Assembly (NCBI GenBank): GCA_964361885.1 | Contig: CAYICL010000009.1 | Location: forward strand, 1-19,323 | DNA from: CAYICL01 sp964361885 | GTDB lineage: Bacteria; Patescibacteriota; Microgenomatia; UBA1400; CG1-02-47-37 | DNA length: 19,323 nt | Direction of reading: 5' to 3' | Shown: piece by piece, positions 6,636 to 14,662 of the stretch | Layout of the letters: each line of letters opens with the position of its first letter | Position numbering within the stretch: position 1 is the stretch's first letter | Program-made: the position numbers and the translations under genes | Notes under the pieces: model-generated | Told to the model about the DNA's origin: nothing | The model's input: only the letters and a program-made list of their open reading frames with translations | The model's database searches: none

Positions 6636-8912
6636 ATGACTGAATTTAAACACAACATTAGCCGGAGAGATTTTTTGAAGATGGGATGCGCTTGTATCGT
6701 GGGTTTGCCGTTTGCTCAATTGAATCGGGCTCTCGGGCTGGAGGCGCCGGAAGCCTCCTCTGGAATTGATTTTGATCTCGATTTGGCACCAAACCAAAAA
6801 CTTATTAGTTTTGCCGTTGACAACATGCTTATTATTAACTCTTTCCGATCTTCCGGTGGACAGAATTTTGAGGAAACTGTCTATCAAGGCCTAGCACAAA
6901 AAGGCTACTATTCAATTGCACAGACTGATGGCGTGTCTCGAGCATTGCATTTACTTGGTATGGATTATCGAAAGTCCGGCGATACTGCCGGAACGCTGGG
7001 GTGGGGACAGCTACTGGCTGCAACTGGGAGACAGATGTACGGCGCTCCGGTCTTTCTATCCATCGGTAGCGATGCCTTGGGCACGGTACGCTACCTACTT
7101 GGACAAAAAGATGGTGATCAAATCGGAGCGGATGGCAAAGTCGTAAGTTTTGGAGGCGGATTGCCGGGTATTGACCAACTAGTGCCGGGCGACCTGGTCT
7201 TTGTAAAAAGCGCCATACCTGGTTTTGAGAGAGGACAGGAGTTGGTGATACTGGCCCGGGCACACAAGTTGGGCAGTGGAGAACCGGTTATTCTTGGAAG
7301 CTACATTGACACCACAACCGGGGTAAAGGGCGGGGTAAGTATCGAATGGATGACCCAAGACAGGTTTAATGAGTTTACCGGAATGGGTAGCCTGGCGGTA
7401 GCCGTCCGGAGTGGTGAGATGTATTCCCTCCTGGCGGAGAATAAAGAGAGGCTTAGACAATACGACGGAGTTAATAAACAAATAGCCAGGGGTTATTTGG
7501 ACAGCGTAAAGCCGGAAAATGTGGCACTCCTTTTGTCAGTTATCGTGGCCAAGGGCATATCAATGCCTGTAACAATCCAGGAGAGAGATATTTGGATTAA
7601 CGAGCAGTTGAAAAGACTGCAATTTGTAAACGATGTAAACTCCAAAATATGGGTTGGGAATAGGGCTTTCTATGATAAGCAGGCATTTGGTTTGGCAAAG
7701 GCAATGTTATTCCAGGACCTTTTTCCGCGAGACTCTTACAACGATTTATATACCGACATAATCCACAAACCCCTCGATATCTTAAGTTTTATCGTCAATA
7801 TGCGGTCAAATAAGCTTTCGGTTTCCGACTTAGTTGCAAATCCCGAGAAGGTCCCAATTGATGGTGGTTTGACTTGGTTTGCGCCACGGTCTGTAGGCGG
7901 ATTGGCATTCGGAGACAACGTAGTTGTTGGAGAAAGACAAGGTTTATCAAGATCCGAGGTTGGGGTGGTGATAGCATCGGAAGTAAATCCGGCCGGAGGC
8001 ATTGCAAATATTATGTTTTTTGATTGGAAAGGCAGCGGTTTGCCCAGAGAAGTTACTATACAGAATTTTTCGGATTTGAAAGCTATCTTAGGAGGAAGCG
8101 AGGTTGGTATCGGAATACTCCGTTCGAAAGAAATTGGAGACATGAAATTTGTCGAGGCCATGCGTAACCGATATATCTTGGATTCCTCCGATATTCCCAG
8201 AGAGATACGGACAGGAGTTTTAGGGATGGACGTTGATTACAGAAGTATTCCCCAGTTCCGTATTTTACAGAATCGGCTGGTCGCGGCAAAAACTTTGAGG
8301 GAACGGGGCGAAATTATAATGCAGGTGGCAGCTCTTATGGGAGTCGAAACCAGAGACGGAGCAGAGAAAAACATGCCGGGTTATCAATGGAATGTCTACC
8401 GTAAGGAAGACATGTGCAACTTGTATTCCACAAGTTATCTACGGGCTTTGGGACTTGACAAATATATCAGCCATTGGGTTTTGAAAGATGGTACTCCGGC
8501 ATTTAATACCGGAAGCGAACTTTCGGCGATAGCCATGAACTCCTGGATGACGAAGTACGGCACGCAATATAGCTGGTTTCCAGTTACACGAATGTCCAAA
8601 CACGAGCGGCTGAATTTGCTTAAGAAAGGCTATGTTATGTATGGAGCGGTTGCGGGAGAATTTGGTGATACTTTTGTGATATACGGGATTGAAGGAAATA
8701 ATGGGGAAGTGATACCTGTTTTGACCAAGGCGACCTGGAATTTTATGTCCACGTATCCATACAGAAAATATCATTTTACAGATCCGATGGACTATTTTAA
8801 TTTACATCCTGAGGTACTGAAGAATCACCCGAACGCTGATATTCTTTGGGCTCACGCTACGACGCCGATTCGGGAGGATGAAGGCGGAGTAAACATTATT
8901 TATGGAAAATAA
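6636..8912 (+). CDS. Tat-signal protein B: apparently three degenerate papain-like domains
   Basis: 758 residues; starts 5 nt after protein A. Residues 1-35 carry SRRDFLK and a hydrophobic stretch, a twin-arginine signal. I do not recognise a named family. By eye three blocks repeat a pattern of Gln-[Cys position]-x-Gly, then Gly-Asp and a hydrophobic strand. Block 1 is AQTDGVSRALHLLG (Thr97 in the Cys position) with VPGDLVFV at 183-190. Block 2 is KQAFGLAKAML (Ala350) with LAFGDNVVVG at 423-432 and EVGVVI at 441-446. Block 3 is DMCNLYSTSYLRALG (Cys594) with FGDTFVIYG at 676-684, where Thr stands where His is expected. So blocks 1 and 2 look inactive, and block 3 lacks an obvious His. A non-catalytic wall-binding or scaffold role is possible (inference). 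The stop overlaps the start of protein C by 11 nt. Confidence 0.65.
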   Translation: MTEFKHNISRRDFLKMGCACIVGLPFAQLNRALGLEAPEASSGIDFDLDLAPNQKLISFAVDNMLIINSFRSSGGQNFEETVYQGLAQKGYYSIAQTDGVSRALHLLGMDYRKSGDTAGTLGWGQLLAATGRQMYGAPVFLSIGSDALGTVRYLLGQKDGDQIGADGKVVSFGGGLPGIDQLVPGDLVFVKSAIPGFERGQELVILARAHKLGSGEPVILGSYIDTTTGVKGGVSIEWMTQDRFNEFTGMGSLAVAVRSGEMYSLLAENKERLRQYDGVNKQIARGYLDSVKPENVALLLSVIVAKGISMPVTIQERDIWINEQLKRLQFVNDVNSKIWVGNRAFYDKQAFGLAKAMLFQDLFPRDSYNDLYTDIIHKPLDILSFIVNMRSNKLSVSDLVANPEKVPIDGGLTWFAPRSVGGLAFGDNVVVGERQGLSRSEVGVVIASEVNPAGGIANIMFFDWKGSGLPREVTIQNFSDLKAILGGSEVGIGILRSKEIGDMKFVEAMRNRYILDSSDIPREIRTGVLGMDVDYRSIPQFRILQNRLVAAKTLRERGEIIMQVAALMGVETRDGAEKNMPGYQWNVYRKEDMCNLYSTSYLRALGLDKYISHWVLKDGTPAFNTGSELSAIAMNSWMTKYGTQYSWFPVTRMSKHERLNLLKKGYVMYGAVAGEFGDTFVIYGIEGNNGEVIPVLTKATWNFMSTYPYRKYHFTDPMDYFNLHPEVLKNHPNADILWAHATTPIREDEGGVNIIYGK

Positions 8913-10950
8913 ACAAGGAGTTTTAACGCGCAGAGATTTTTTGAAACTGGTATCTGCCGGAACGCTTGGAGTGTTATCTGGTTGGCCGCTCCACCTTGCC
9001 GGAGCAGATGGTTTAGTGAATCCGGAAACAGATAAAATAGAAAATAATCAGTGGTTTTATTCCGCCGCAACTAGCCTGATTTTAGTTCCTATTCGGAAAG
9101 ATTGGAGTTATGACGACACGGGAAGTATGCAAAGATCTCCGGTTAAGATCAGACTGAACGATAAAGTGATGTTACAGGCCAGGAATGTGCGTAATTTTCA
9201 GTTAAACGGGTCGAATGTCAGGGTTGGGGAAGTTCCCTTTGCGGGAGGATTTTTTCCGGGCGTTCCCGGTATATCGCCCAGTGCCGACCAATATATGGGT
9301 GTTGCCATTTTGGAATTAAACAACAATAAATACTATGAAGTGGCAGATAACTCTGAGGGTGAAATATTGGGCGGTTTTACGGGGATTTGGGAGGAGAGCC
9401 TGTCTCCCTTGGGAACTTGGAATATTTTGGAGGCAGCAAAAAATCTTTTAGCTTTTCAGGCGGTTAACGGTGGTTTTCCCGATGGAGATTATTCGTTTTT
9501 AAAAATACAAAAATTATCAGCGGATAATCCGGGTTTTAAGATGAACCCCGGAGGTTTTTTGGCACCCGGTGTAGGCGCTTGCGCTTCGATCCTTTCAAAA
9601 TCTTTGTATCCGCTTGTCCAAAAAGAAAAAGCGGAATATTTGGAAAGAGATTTGCACCCCACGAATATGCAATACTTCGGCGGCCCGTCAGCCCCGGAAA
9701 TTACCGAAGAGAATAGCGATGCCACCGTTGAAATTGATGACGACAGGCTTGGACGAAGAGATTTTTCCTGGAGGCTTAAGGGGCTTGGGAAAACATATCT
9801 CTTTGTTGACGCCTTAATCATTCCAAACTTAAACGCTTGGAGAGCTGATAAAAAGTGGACTGATTTTCCCTCTGACACAAGACTCATTTTTACAATGACC
9901 TGGAGAAGAACTCTGCCTACGGGGGGTAGTGTGGAAAAGATCAGTAAGCTGCAAGATTTATACGGATTTTACCGGGAAAGTTCCGGGTCGGCCGCTCGGC
10001 ATCTTTTATTGGAAGGGGGCTTTGAGACAAATGTGAGCTGGGGTGATATCCGACCAATAGTCGAAATTGCGTACCCCGAATTTACAACAAAAGACTTTCA
10101 ATTCGAAATAAACGGTTCCGATTCCAGAGCGAGCCTTCAAAATATAAAGAATTTTTTGACGGAACAATCGGGGAAGACAATGGAGACTATTGGTAAAAGT
10201 GAACTAACCAGATTTTATTGTTCGCTGATTTATTATTTGGCAGGCGCGGTTTCCGACTATAACAAAAGGTATCCTTTCTCGGAGGATGATGCTAAATCGG
10301 GCAAGAAAAAGCCTGATGCAAGACTTGGAACATTCCTTTCAAAAAAGATGCAGGAGGATGGTATTTATGAAAATCTTACGAGCGCTTTATATGGAGGAGT
10401 TAAGGAAGCCGAACTTAGCCCTTTGGAGAAAGGCTTATTTGATCTTAACGACAACACATATCTTGTCCCAGGACAGTCGATCCAGTGTGTCGGTTGGGTA
10501 AGTTTTCTGGGAAGGTTGGGGCTTCCAATTTCACCAACCTATATAGGTGGAGCAAACACCAGCTCCGCAAGTGGTTTATTGAAAGACGAAGGGAGAGAAG
10601 TGTTGAAATGGTCTGACATTTGGGCCGACGGCGAGTTTCTTTTTGCTAAAGTTGAGAGTGTTGATAAAGTTCAAATAGGAGATTCTTTTGTCCGCTATGC
10701 AGGAAACAATAAAAACCACATCGGTACTGTTATTGGGAAAAAGATAATTAAAGGTGAAACTGTTCTTCTTATTACAGATGCAAACAGAAAAAGTGATGGT
10801 GTTATTCGAGTTTTTGAGGTAAATAAGACAAACTTTAGGGTGATTTTTGGAGAAGGAGCCCTTACCCCGCCTGTCGTTATAAGAAACAAAAAGGTTCAAG
10901 ATTATCTTGCTTCTTGGGACAATCCCATAAGCTTTTGGCTTGGCCGTTAA
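8902..10950 (+). CDS. Tat-signal protein C: VanW-like domain plus papain-like (NlpC/CHAP-like) domain
   Basis: 682 residues; the ATG lies inside the end of gene B (11-nt overlap), implying coupled translation; GGCGGAG at 8883-8889 may be its ribosome-binding site. Residues 1-36 are a twin-arginine signal (TRRDFLK, hydrophobic core, AGA near 33-35). Residues ~170-340 resemble VanW: PDGDYSFL (VanW PGExFSF), APGVGACASILSKSLYPLV (VanW G-x-C-Q-V-S-x-x-L), ERDLHP, DATVEI at 274-279 and a final strand LIFTMTWRR. Residues ~515-655 look papain-like: QCVGWVSFLGRLGLP with Cys529, VQIGDSFVRYAG, NHIGTVIG with His606, and LITDANR with Asp626, a plausible complete Cys-His-Asp set. VanW is a cell-wall/glycopeptide-resistance-linked domain of unclear biochemistry. 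The C-terminal domain could cut peptidoglycan (inference). Confidence 0.7.
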   Translation: MENKQGVLTRRDFLKLVSAGTLGVLSGWPLHLAGADGLVNPETDKIENNQWFYSAATSLILVPIRKDWSYDDTGSMQRSPVKIRLNDKVMLQARNVRNFQLNGSNVRVGEVPFAGGFFPGVPGISPSADQYMGVAILELNNNKYYEVADNSEGEILGGFTGIWEESLSPLGTWNILEAAKNLLAFQAVNGGFPDGDYSFLKIQKLSADNPGFKMNPGGFLAPGVGACASILSKSLYPLVQKEKAEYLERDLHPTNMQYFGGPSAPEITEENSDATVEIDDDRLGRRDFSWRLKGLGKTYLFVDALIIPNLNAWRADKKWTDFPSDTRLIFTMTWRRTLPTGGSVEKISKLQDLYGFYRESSGSAARHLLLEGGFETNVSWGDIRPIVEIAYPEFTTKDFQFEINGSDSRASLQNIKNFLTEQSGKTMETIGKSELTRFYCSLIYYLAGAVSDYNKRYPFSEDDAKSGKKKPDARLGTFLSKKMQEDGIYENLTSALYGGVKEAELSPLEKGLFDLNDNTYLVPGQSIQCVGWVSFLGRLGLPISPTYIGGANTSSASGLLKDEGREVLKWSDIWADGEFLFAKVESVDKVQIGDSFVRYAGNNKNHIGTVIGKKIIKGETVLLITDANRKSDGVIRVFEVNKTNFRVIFGEGALTPPVVIRNKKVQDYLASWDNPISFWLGR

Positions 10951-11206
10951 AACAGAGAGGCGAACCTTTATGAGCGGTGAAGACATGTTTGAGAAGCAGA
11001 GATTGGTGGCGGCAGAAGTTAATATACAGATAAGCTTTGATGAGTTGTGGTCGAAGAGGTAAGGAAAATTATCAAGAAGATAGATTTTAGTGATAAATTT
11101 AGGGTAATTCGGGATATAATAGATAAAGTTATCGTTTCAGAAAGGAGCGGTGTAGAAGTATGGGCACACTTACCATTACCAGTCACAATCACCGAAAAGT
11201 TGGGAT
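10931..11206 (+). pseudogene. Probable frameshifted C-terminal remnant of a serine (large) recombinase
   Basis: Two frames look like one broken protein. The first runs from about 10931 to the TAA at 11060-11062 and contains MSGEDMFEKQRLVAAEVNI, resembling the coiled-coil linker of large serine recombinases. The second, one frame back, is open from 11044 and contains FSDKFRVIRDIIDKVIV, then GVEVWAHLPLP, the usual ending of such recombinases. A single lost base between 11044 and 11062 would join them. The catalytic N-terminal domain and the zinc/recombinase domain are absent, so this cannot be active. The second frame runs out of frame into ychF to about 11292. Its place, directly after the three Tat genes, suggests a scar of the event that brought them. 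Family assignment is by motif memory and needs a profile search. Confidence 0.55.
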
Positions 11207-12244
11207 ATGAGTCTTTCAGTCGGGATTGTGGGATTACCAAACAGCGGCAAGTCAACGCTTTTCAATGCGTTGTTAAAGCGGCAAGTGGCTGATGTGGCTG
11301 AGTATCCGTTTACTACCGTAGAACCCAATACCGGGGTGGTGGAAGTGCCGGATGAGCGACTGGAGAGATTGGCCAAAACCTTACAGATTGACAAAATCGT
11401 GCCGGCGGCAGTCAAGTTTATTGATATTGCCGGACTGATTAAAGGCGCTCATAAGGGTGAGGGGTTGGGGAATCAGTTTTTGGAGCAGATCAGGCAGGTA
11501 GATGCGATTTTACATTTAATCAGGGGATTTACCGGCAATAATATTCCTCACGTGTCAGGGGAAGTTGATCCGGTTCATGATGTGAATACAGTTAATTTGG
11601 AACTGACGTTAGCTGATTTTGAGGTAGTGACCAAGGCTTTGGAAAAACCGGGCCGGCCAGAAGTGTTAGATAAAATCAAAACGATTTTAGGCCAAGGCAA
11701 GCCGGCGAGCGAGGCTGGTTTAAGCGAGAAGGAGACAGAGTTGGTGAAGGACTTGAATTTATTAACCTTAAAGCCGATGCTTTATGCCTTAAACCTGGAC
11801 GAGGCAGCAGTTAAAGGGGCAAAAGAGCTGCCTGATTTACCGCCGGTAATGATTATCAGCGCCAAACTGGAAGCAGAGATAAATGAGCTGGAAGTTGAAG
11901 ACAGACTTAAGTATTTAGAAGAACTGGGGTTGTCGCAGTCGCTTTTAGACAGGCTGATTGAAAAGTGTTACCAGCTTTTAGATTTAATCACCTTTTATAC
12001 TGTCAAGGGCGGCAAGCAGGCTCAAGCCTGGCCTTTAGTCAAAGGCAAAACTGTTTTGGAGGCAGCGGAGATGGTCCATACGGATTTTAGTAAAAACTTT
12101 ATTAAAGCTGAAGCGATTAACTGGCAAGAGTTGGTTAATTTAGGCGGTTGGAAACAGGCCAGGGAAAAAGGCAAGGTCAGGCTGGAAGGCAAAGATTATG
12201 TGATGCAGGAAGGAGACGTAGTGGAATTCAAGATCGGGGGTTGA
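11207..12244 (+). CDS. ychF: Redox-regulated ATPase / GTPase-family protein YchF
   Basis: OBG-family P-loop NTPase (YchF/OLA1) that binds ATP or GTP and associates with ribosomes. 345 residues, slightly short of the usual ~360. Seen: the P-loop GLPNSGKST at about 8-16; an EYPFTTVEPNTGVVEVPDER effector region near 33-52; the G3 segment DIAGLIKGAHKGEGLGNQFL near 69-88; VDAILHLIRGF shortly after; a helical middle with LTLADFEVV; and a C-terminal TGS-like domain with LDLITFYTVKGGKQAQAW and a final DYVMQEGDVVEFKIG. The ATG at 11207 gives the normal N-terminus. No strong Shine-Dalgarno lies directly before it; a possible 16-codon leader frame ends on it (see findings). Codon use returns to the style of the left flank. 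Confidence 0.97.
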   Translation: MSLSVGIVGLPNSGKSTLFNALLKRQVADVAEYPFTTVEPNTGVVEVPDERLERLAKTLQIDKIVPAAVKFIDIAGLIKGAHKGEGLGNQFLEQIRQVDAILHLIRGFTGNNIPHVSGEVDPVHDVNTVNLELTLADFEVVTKALEKPGRPEVLDKIKTILGQGKPASEAGLSEKETELVKDLNLLTLKPMLYALNLDEAAVKGAKELPDLPPVMIISAKLEAEINELEVEDRLKYLEELGLSQSLLDRLIEKCYQLLDLITFYTVKGGKQAQAWPLVKGKTVLEAAEMVHTDFSKNFIKAEAINWQELVNLGGWKQAREKGKVRLEGKDYVMQEGDVVEFKIGG

Positions 12245-12263
12245 TATCACCAGACATAAGTTA

Positions 12264-13778
12264 TTGGGGTTAGCAATTGGTTTATACATAGTAATTTTAT
12301 TGAGTTTACTGAATTGGGGTTTGCCGGGGAAGGACAGGGTATTTGTTTACCACATGGACGAATGGCATCAACTAAAGGCAATCGAAGCCATCTGGCAGCA
12401 GGGGACAAATAATGTCGCCGGAGCCGCCCACGGACCGATGTTCCATTTTTTAATCAGCGGGGCTTTTCTGGGCGTATTTAAGTTAATCGGCTTAGTTAAA
12501 CCGGAATTAATCAGTTCGGCAGTGACAGGTTTAGAAATGCAGCAGATGATATTTAAACTATTAAGATTAAACACTTTATTGTTCGGATTAGGAGCAATAT
12601 GGGTCTTATATTTGATTTTAACCAGAGCGTTTAAAATCAAACCGGAAATGGGTTTATTATTGTTTATTTTTTCCCCGGTTTGGTTAATTTCCAGCAATTA
12701 TTTTAAATACGATGTCGGGTTAATTTTTTGGATATTATCAGCGCTTTATTTAATGATGCTTTTCGGAAAAGAATTGACAGGTAAAAGGTATCTTCAGGCA
12801 GGAATAGCCACGGGTTTAGCTTTAGCCACCAAAATTAGTGCTTTACCGTTGGCAGGACTATATATTTTCAGTTACTTTTTTTATCAGCGCGATTGGCGTA
12901 AACATTTAATGTGGTTAGTTTACGGAGGAGCGGGCCTGCTTTTGGTGTTTGTATTTTTAGGCATTCCCGATGTTTTATTTAACCGGGTGAATTGGCGGGA
13001 ATATCAGGAGTTTTTCCAGTCTAATTTAGTGATTAACCCGCAAGACACAGCCAACTATTGGTTAAACCGGCCTTGGTGGTGGCAGTTGGTATTGATTACT
13101 TTACCAATAAATTTAGGTTATGGTTTAAGTTTCGCGTGGCTGGGTTCAGTTCTTAAAGCGAAAAAGATTTTAAATAAAGACGGTTGGTTGGTGTTAATAG
13201 GCGGAATATGGTTCTTTTTAAGCTTGTTGGTGTTAAAGCTGTCGGCCGGCGGGAACAGATCGATGGTGTTATTGCCGTTTATGGCAATTTTGGCCGGTGA
13301 TTATCTTAGCCGGTTAAAGTCAAAGTCCGGCCAAGCATTGGCTTGGTTAGCGGTAATCGGCCAAGTAGTCAGCGGAATTTGGCTAATCAGCCCCAAATGG
13401 CAAGCTGATCCCAGAGTCACGGCATCCGAATGGATTAGAGTTAATTTACCGCTAGGTACAGAGATCGGTTTAGAAGCAGTGCCAATTTATCAAATGATTC
13501 CCGATTTATTATTAAAAGACATGTATGACCAGGAATACGGACTGGATGCGGGTGAGTATAGATATCGGACAGTTTCAGGCAAAGTTTCAGAGTTACCTTC
13601 GGTGGTGATAGTGACCAATGGTGATAAAACAAAACTGGTTAAACAGTCAAGCAAAAAAGATTTGATCAGCAGACTGGAAAAGGAGGGGTACTTAAAAGCA
13701 GCCGATTTTGCCACAAAAACAATGGAAATCAATTATATTCCCAGTTCGATTTCAGTGTGGTATAGTGGTATAAATTAG
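12264..13778 (+). CDS. GT-C fold membrane glycosyltransferase (PMT/ArnT-like, GT39/GT83 type)
   Basis: About 504 residues with roughly ten hydrophobic segments, beginning with a signal-anchor at ~1-20. The first extracytoplasmic loop carries HMDEWHQ (Asp32-Glu33), the acidic catalytic motif that GT-C enzymes place just after the first membrane helix. SSNYFKYD near 148-155 fits the second acidic/aromatic element. The C-terminal ~110 residues after the last membrane segment are soluble and contain TASEWIRVNLPLGTEIGLE, a pattern seen in many ArnT/PMT-like proteins. Such enzymes move a sugar from a polyprenyl-phosphate carrier to a lipid, glycan or protein on the outer face. Donor and acceptor are unknown. 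No ATG or GTG is available: the frame is open only from 12222, and TTG at 12264 is the only standard start, so the start is uncertain. Confidence 0.8.
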   Translation: MGLAIGLYIVILLSLLNWGLPGKDRVFVYHMDEWHQLKAIEAIWQQGTNNVAGAAHGPMFHFLISGAFLGVFKLIGLVKPELISSAVTGLEMQQMIFKLLRLNTLLFGLGAIWVLYLILTRAFKIKPEMGLLLFIFSPVWLISSNYFKYDVGLIFWILSALYLMMLFGKELTGKRYLQAGIATGLALATKISALPLAGLYIFSYFFYQRDWRKHLMWLVYGGAGLLLVFVFLGIPDVLFNRVNWREYQEFFQSNLVINPQDTANYWLNRPWWWQLVLITLPINLGYGLSFAWLGSVLKAKKILNKDGWLVLIGGIWFFLSLLVLKLSAGGNRSMVLLPFMAILAGDYLSRLKSKSGQALAWLAVIGQVVSGIWLISPKWQADPRVTASEWIRVNLPLGTEIGLEAVPIYQMIPDLLLKDMYDQEYGLDAGEYRYRTVSGKVSELPSVVIVTNGDKTKLVKQSSKKDLISRLEKEGYLKAADFATKTMEINYIPSSISVWYSGIN

Positions 13779-13795
13779 TATAAAATACTACCTCA
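13779..13795 (+). promoter_or_regulatory. Predicted -10 region of the rpsF operon
   Basis: TATAAAATACT immediately follows the stop of the glycosyltransferase gene. Either TAAAAT (13781-13786) or AATACT (13784-13789) could be the -10 box, nine or six bases before the rpsF ATG at 13796. There is no room for a Shine-Dalgarno, so the transcript would be leaderless or nearly so. No convincing -35 box is seen. Confidence 0.4.
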
Positions 13796-14077
13796 ATGCG
13801 TACATACGAGTTTGCCTTGATCTTGACTCAAGAGGCCGGCAAAGACGATAACCAAAAAAAGTCACACGTCGAAGAGCTTCTTTTAAAAGTTAAAGGCAAG
13901 ATAACCGATACCAAGATATTGGGCTTGAAAGACCTGGTCTATCCGATTAAAAAGCAGGCTAGAGGTTGGTATGGATTTTTTACTATCGAGTTGCCGGAAG
14001 AAGCGGTTAAAAAGTTGGACACGCTAGCCAAGCAAGACGAAAAAATCTTAAGATATTTATTAGTTAGGGAGGGCTAA
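13796..14077 (+). CDS. rpsF: Small ribosomal subunit protein bS6
   Basis: bS6 sits on the 30S platform and pairs with bS18. The 93-residue product has the family pattern: an N-terminal strand TYEFALILTQEAG, a central LKDLVYPIKKQARGWYGFFTIEL (the usual G-x-x-x-L-A-Y-P-I-x-K hairpin with aromatic strand), and a C-terminal LRYLLVREG. It is the first gene of an rpsF-ssb-rpsR cluster, the classic bacterial order, which supports the call. The ATG gives the normal N-terminus. It lacks the acidic C-terminal tail seen in Escherichia coli. Confidence 0.95.
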   Translation: MRTYEFALILTQEAGKDDNQKKSHVEELLLKVKGKITDTKILGLKDLVYPIKKQARGWYGFFTIELPEEAVKKLDTLAKQDEKILRYLLVREG

Positions 14078-14086
14078 GGAGGATAT

Positions 14087-14656
14087 ATGTCTAGTCGTTC
14101 TTTAAACAAAGTCTTATTAATCGGTAACTTAACCCGGGATCCGGAGTTAAGATATACGCCCCAAGGGACACCGGTGTGTACCTTTGGTTTGGCGACTAAC
14201 CGGTCCTGGCAGCCGTCAAGCGGCGGGGACAGACAAGAGGAAACCGAGTTTCACCGGATTGTGTCTTGGAACAAACTGGCAGAGTTATGCGCAGAACTGT
14301 TATTCAAAGGCAGGAAAGTGTTTGTTGAAGGCCGCTTGCAAACCAGAAACTGGACCGGCCAGGACGGTCAGGAAAGAACCACGGTAGAAGTGGTGATTGA
14401 TAACATGATAGTTTTGGATTCGAAAAGAAAAGACGGTCAGGAGCCGGCCGGCGCTTATGATCAGACCGAGTATGTGACGGAAGAAGCTCAGGTAGCGCCA
14501 GAAGAAATAGCTGTCGTTACAGCTGGTACACCAGCTGACATACCAGCAGACACTACCGGTAAAACTAAAGCCGCGAAGACAACTAAAAAGAAAGAAAAAG
14601 ACGATCAGCCAGAGGTTGAGGAACCAAAAGTCAACCCTGACGATATTCCGTTTTAA
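14087..14656 (+). CDS. ssb: Single-stranded DNA-binding protein
   Basis: Binds single-stranded DNA during replication and repair. The OB-fold occupies residues ~1-112: LNKVLLIGNLTRDPELRYTP, then FGLATNRSW, TEFHRIVSWNKLAELC, the KVFVEGRLQTRNW strand and VVIDNMIVLD. A ~70-residue disordered linker rich in Glu, Ala, Thr and Lys follows, and the protein ends in NPDDIPF, the canonical acidic tip that recruits partner proteins. 189 residues is typical. AAGGAGGA just before the ATG is a strong Shine-Dalgarno, so internal operon genes do use one. An 8-bp inverted repeat (14520-14537) in the linker-coding part has only a 2-nt loop and is probably a by-product of repeated Pro-Ala codons. Confidence 0.97.
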   Translation: MSSRSLNKVLLIGNLTRDPELRYTPQGTPVCTFGLATNRSWQPSSGGDRQEETEFHRIVSWNKLAELCAELLFKGRKVFVEGRLQTRNWTGQDGQERTTVEVVIDNMIVLDSKRKDGQEPAGAYDQTEYVTEEAQVAPEEIAVVTAGTPADIPADTTGKTKAAKTTKKKEKDDQPEVEEPKVNPDDIPF

Positions 14657-14662
14657 TAATTT

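Noticed and set aside
4916..11000. Direct repeats or target-site duplications flanking the Tat cassette
   Set aside because: Compared 4916-4970 with 10950-11060 by eye and saw no convincing repeat; a serine recombinase would leave only a very short core anyway.
11115..11120. TATAAT inside the recombinase remnant as the ychF promoter
   Set aside because: No matching -35 box 16-18 nt upstream and the start site would be ~80 nt from ychF; not strong enough to call.
14520..14537. Eight-base inverted repeat in ssb
   Set aside because: Two-nucleotide loop inside the low-complexity linker; best explained by repeated Pro-Ala-type codons.
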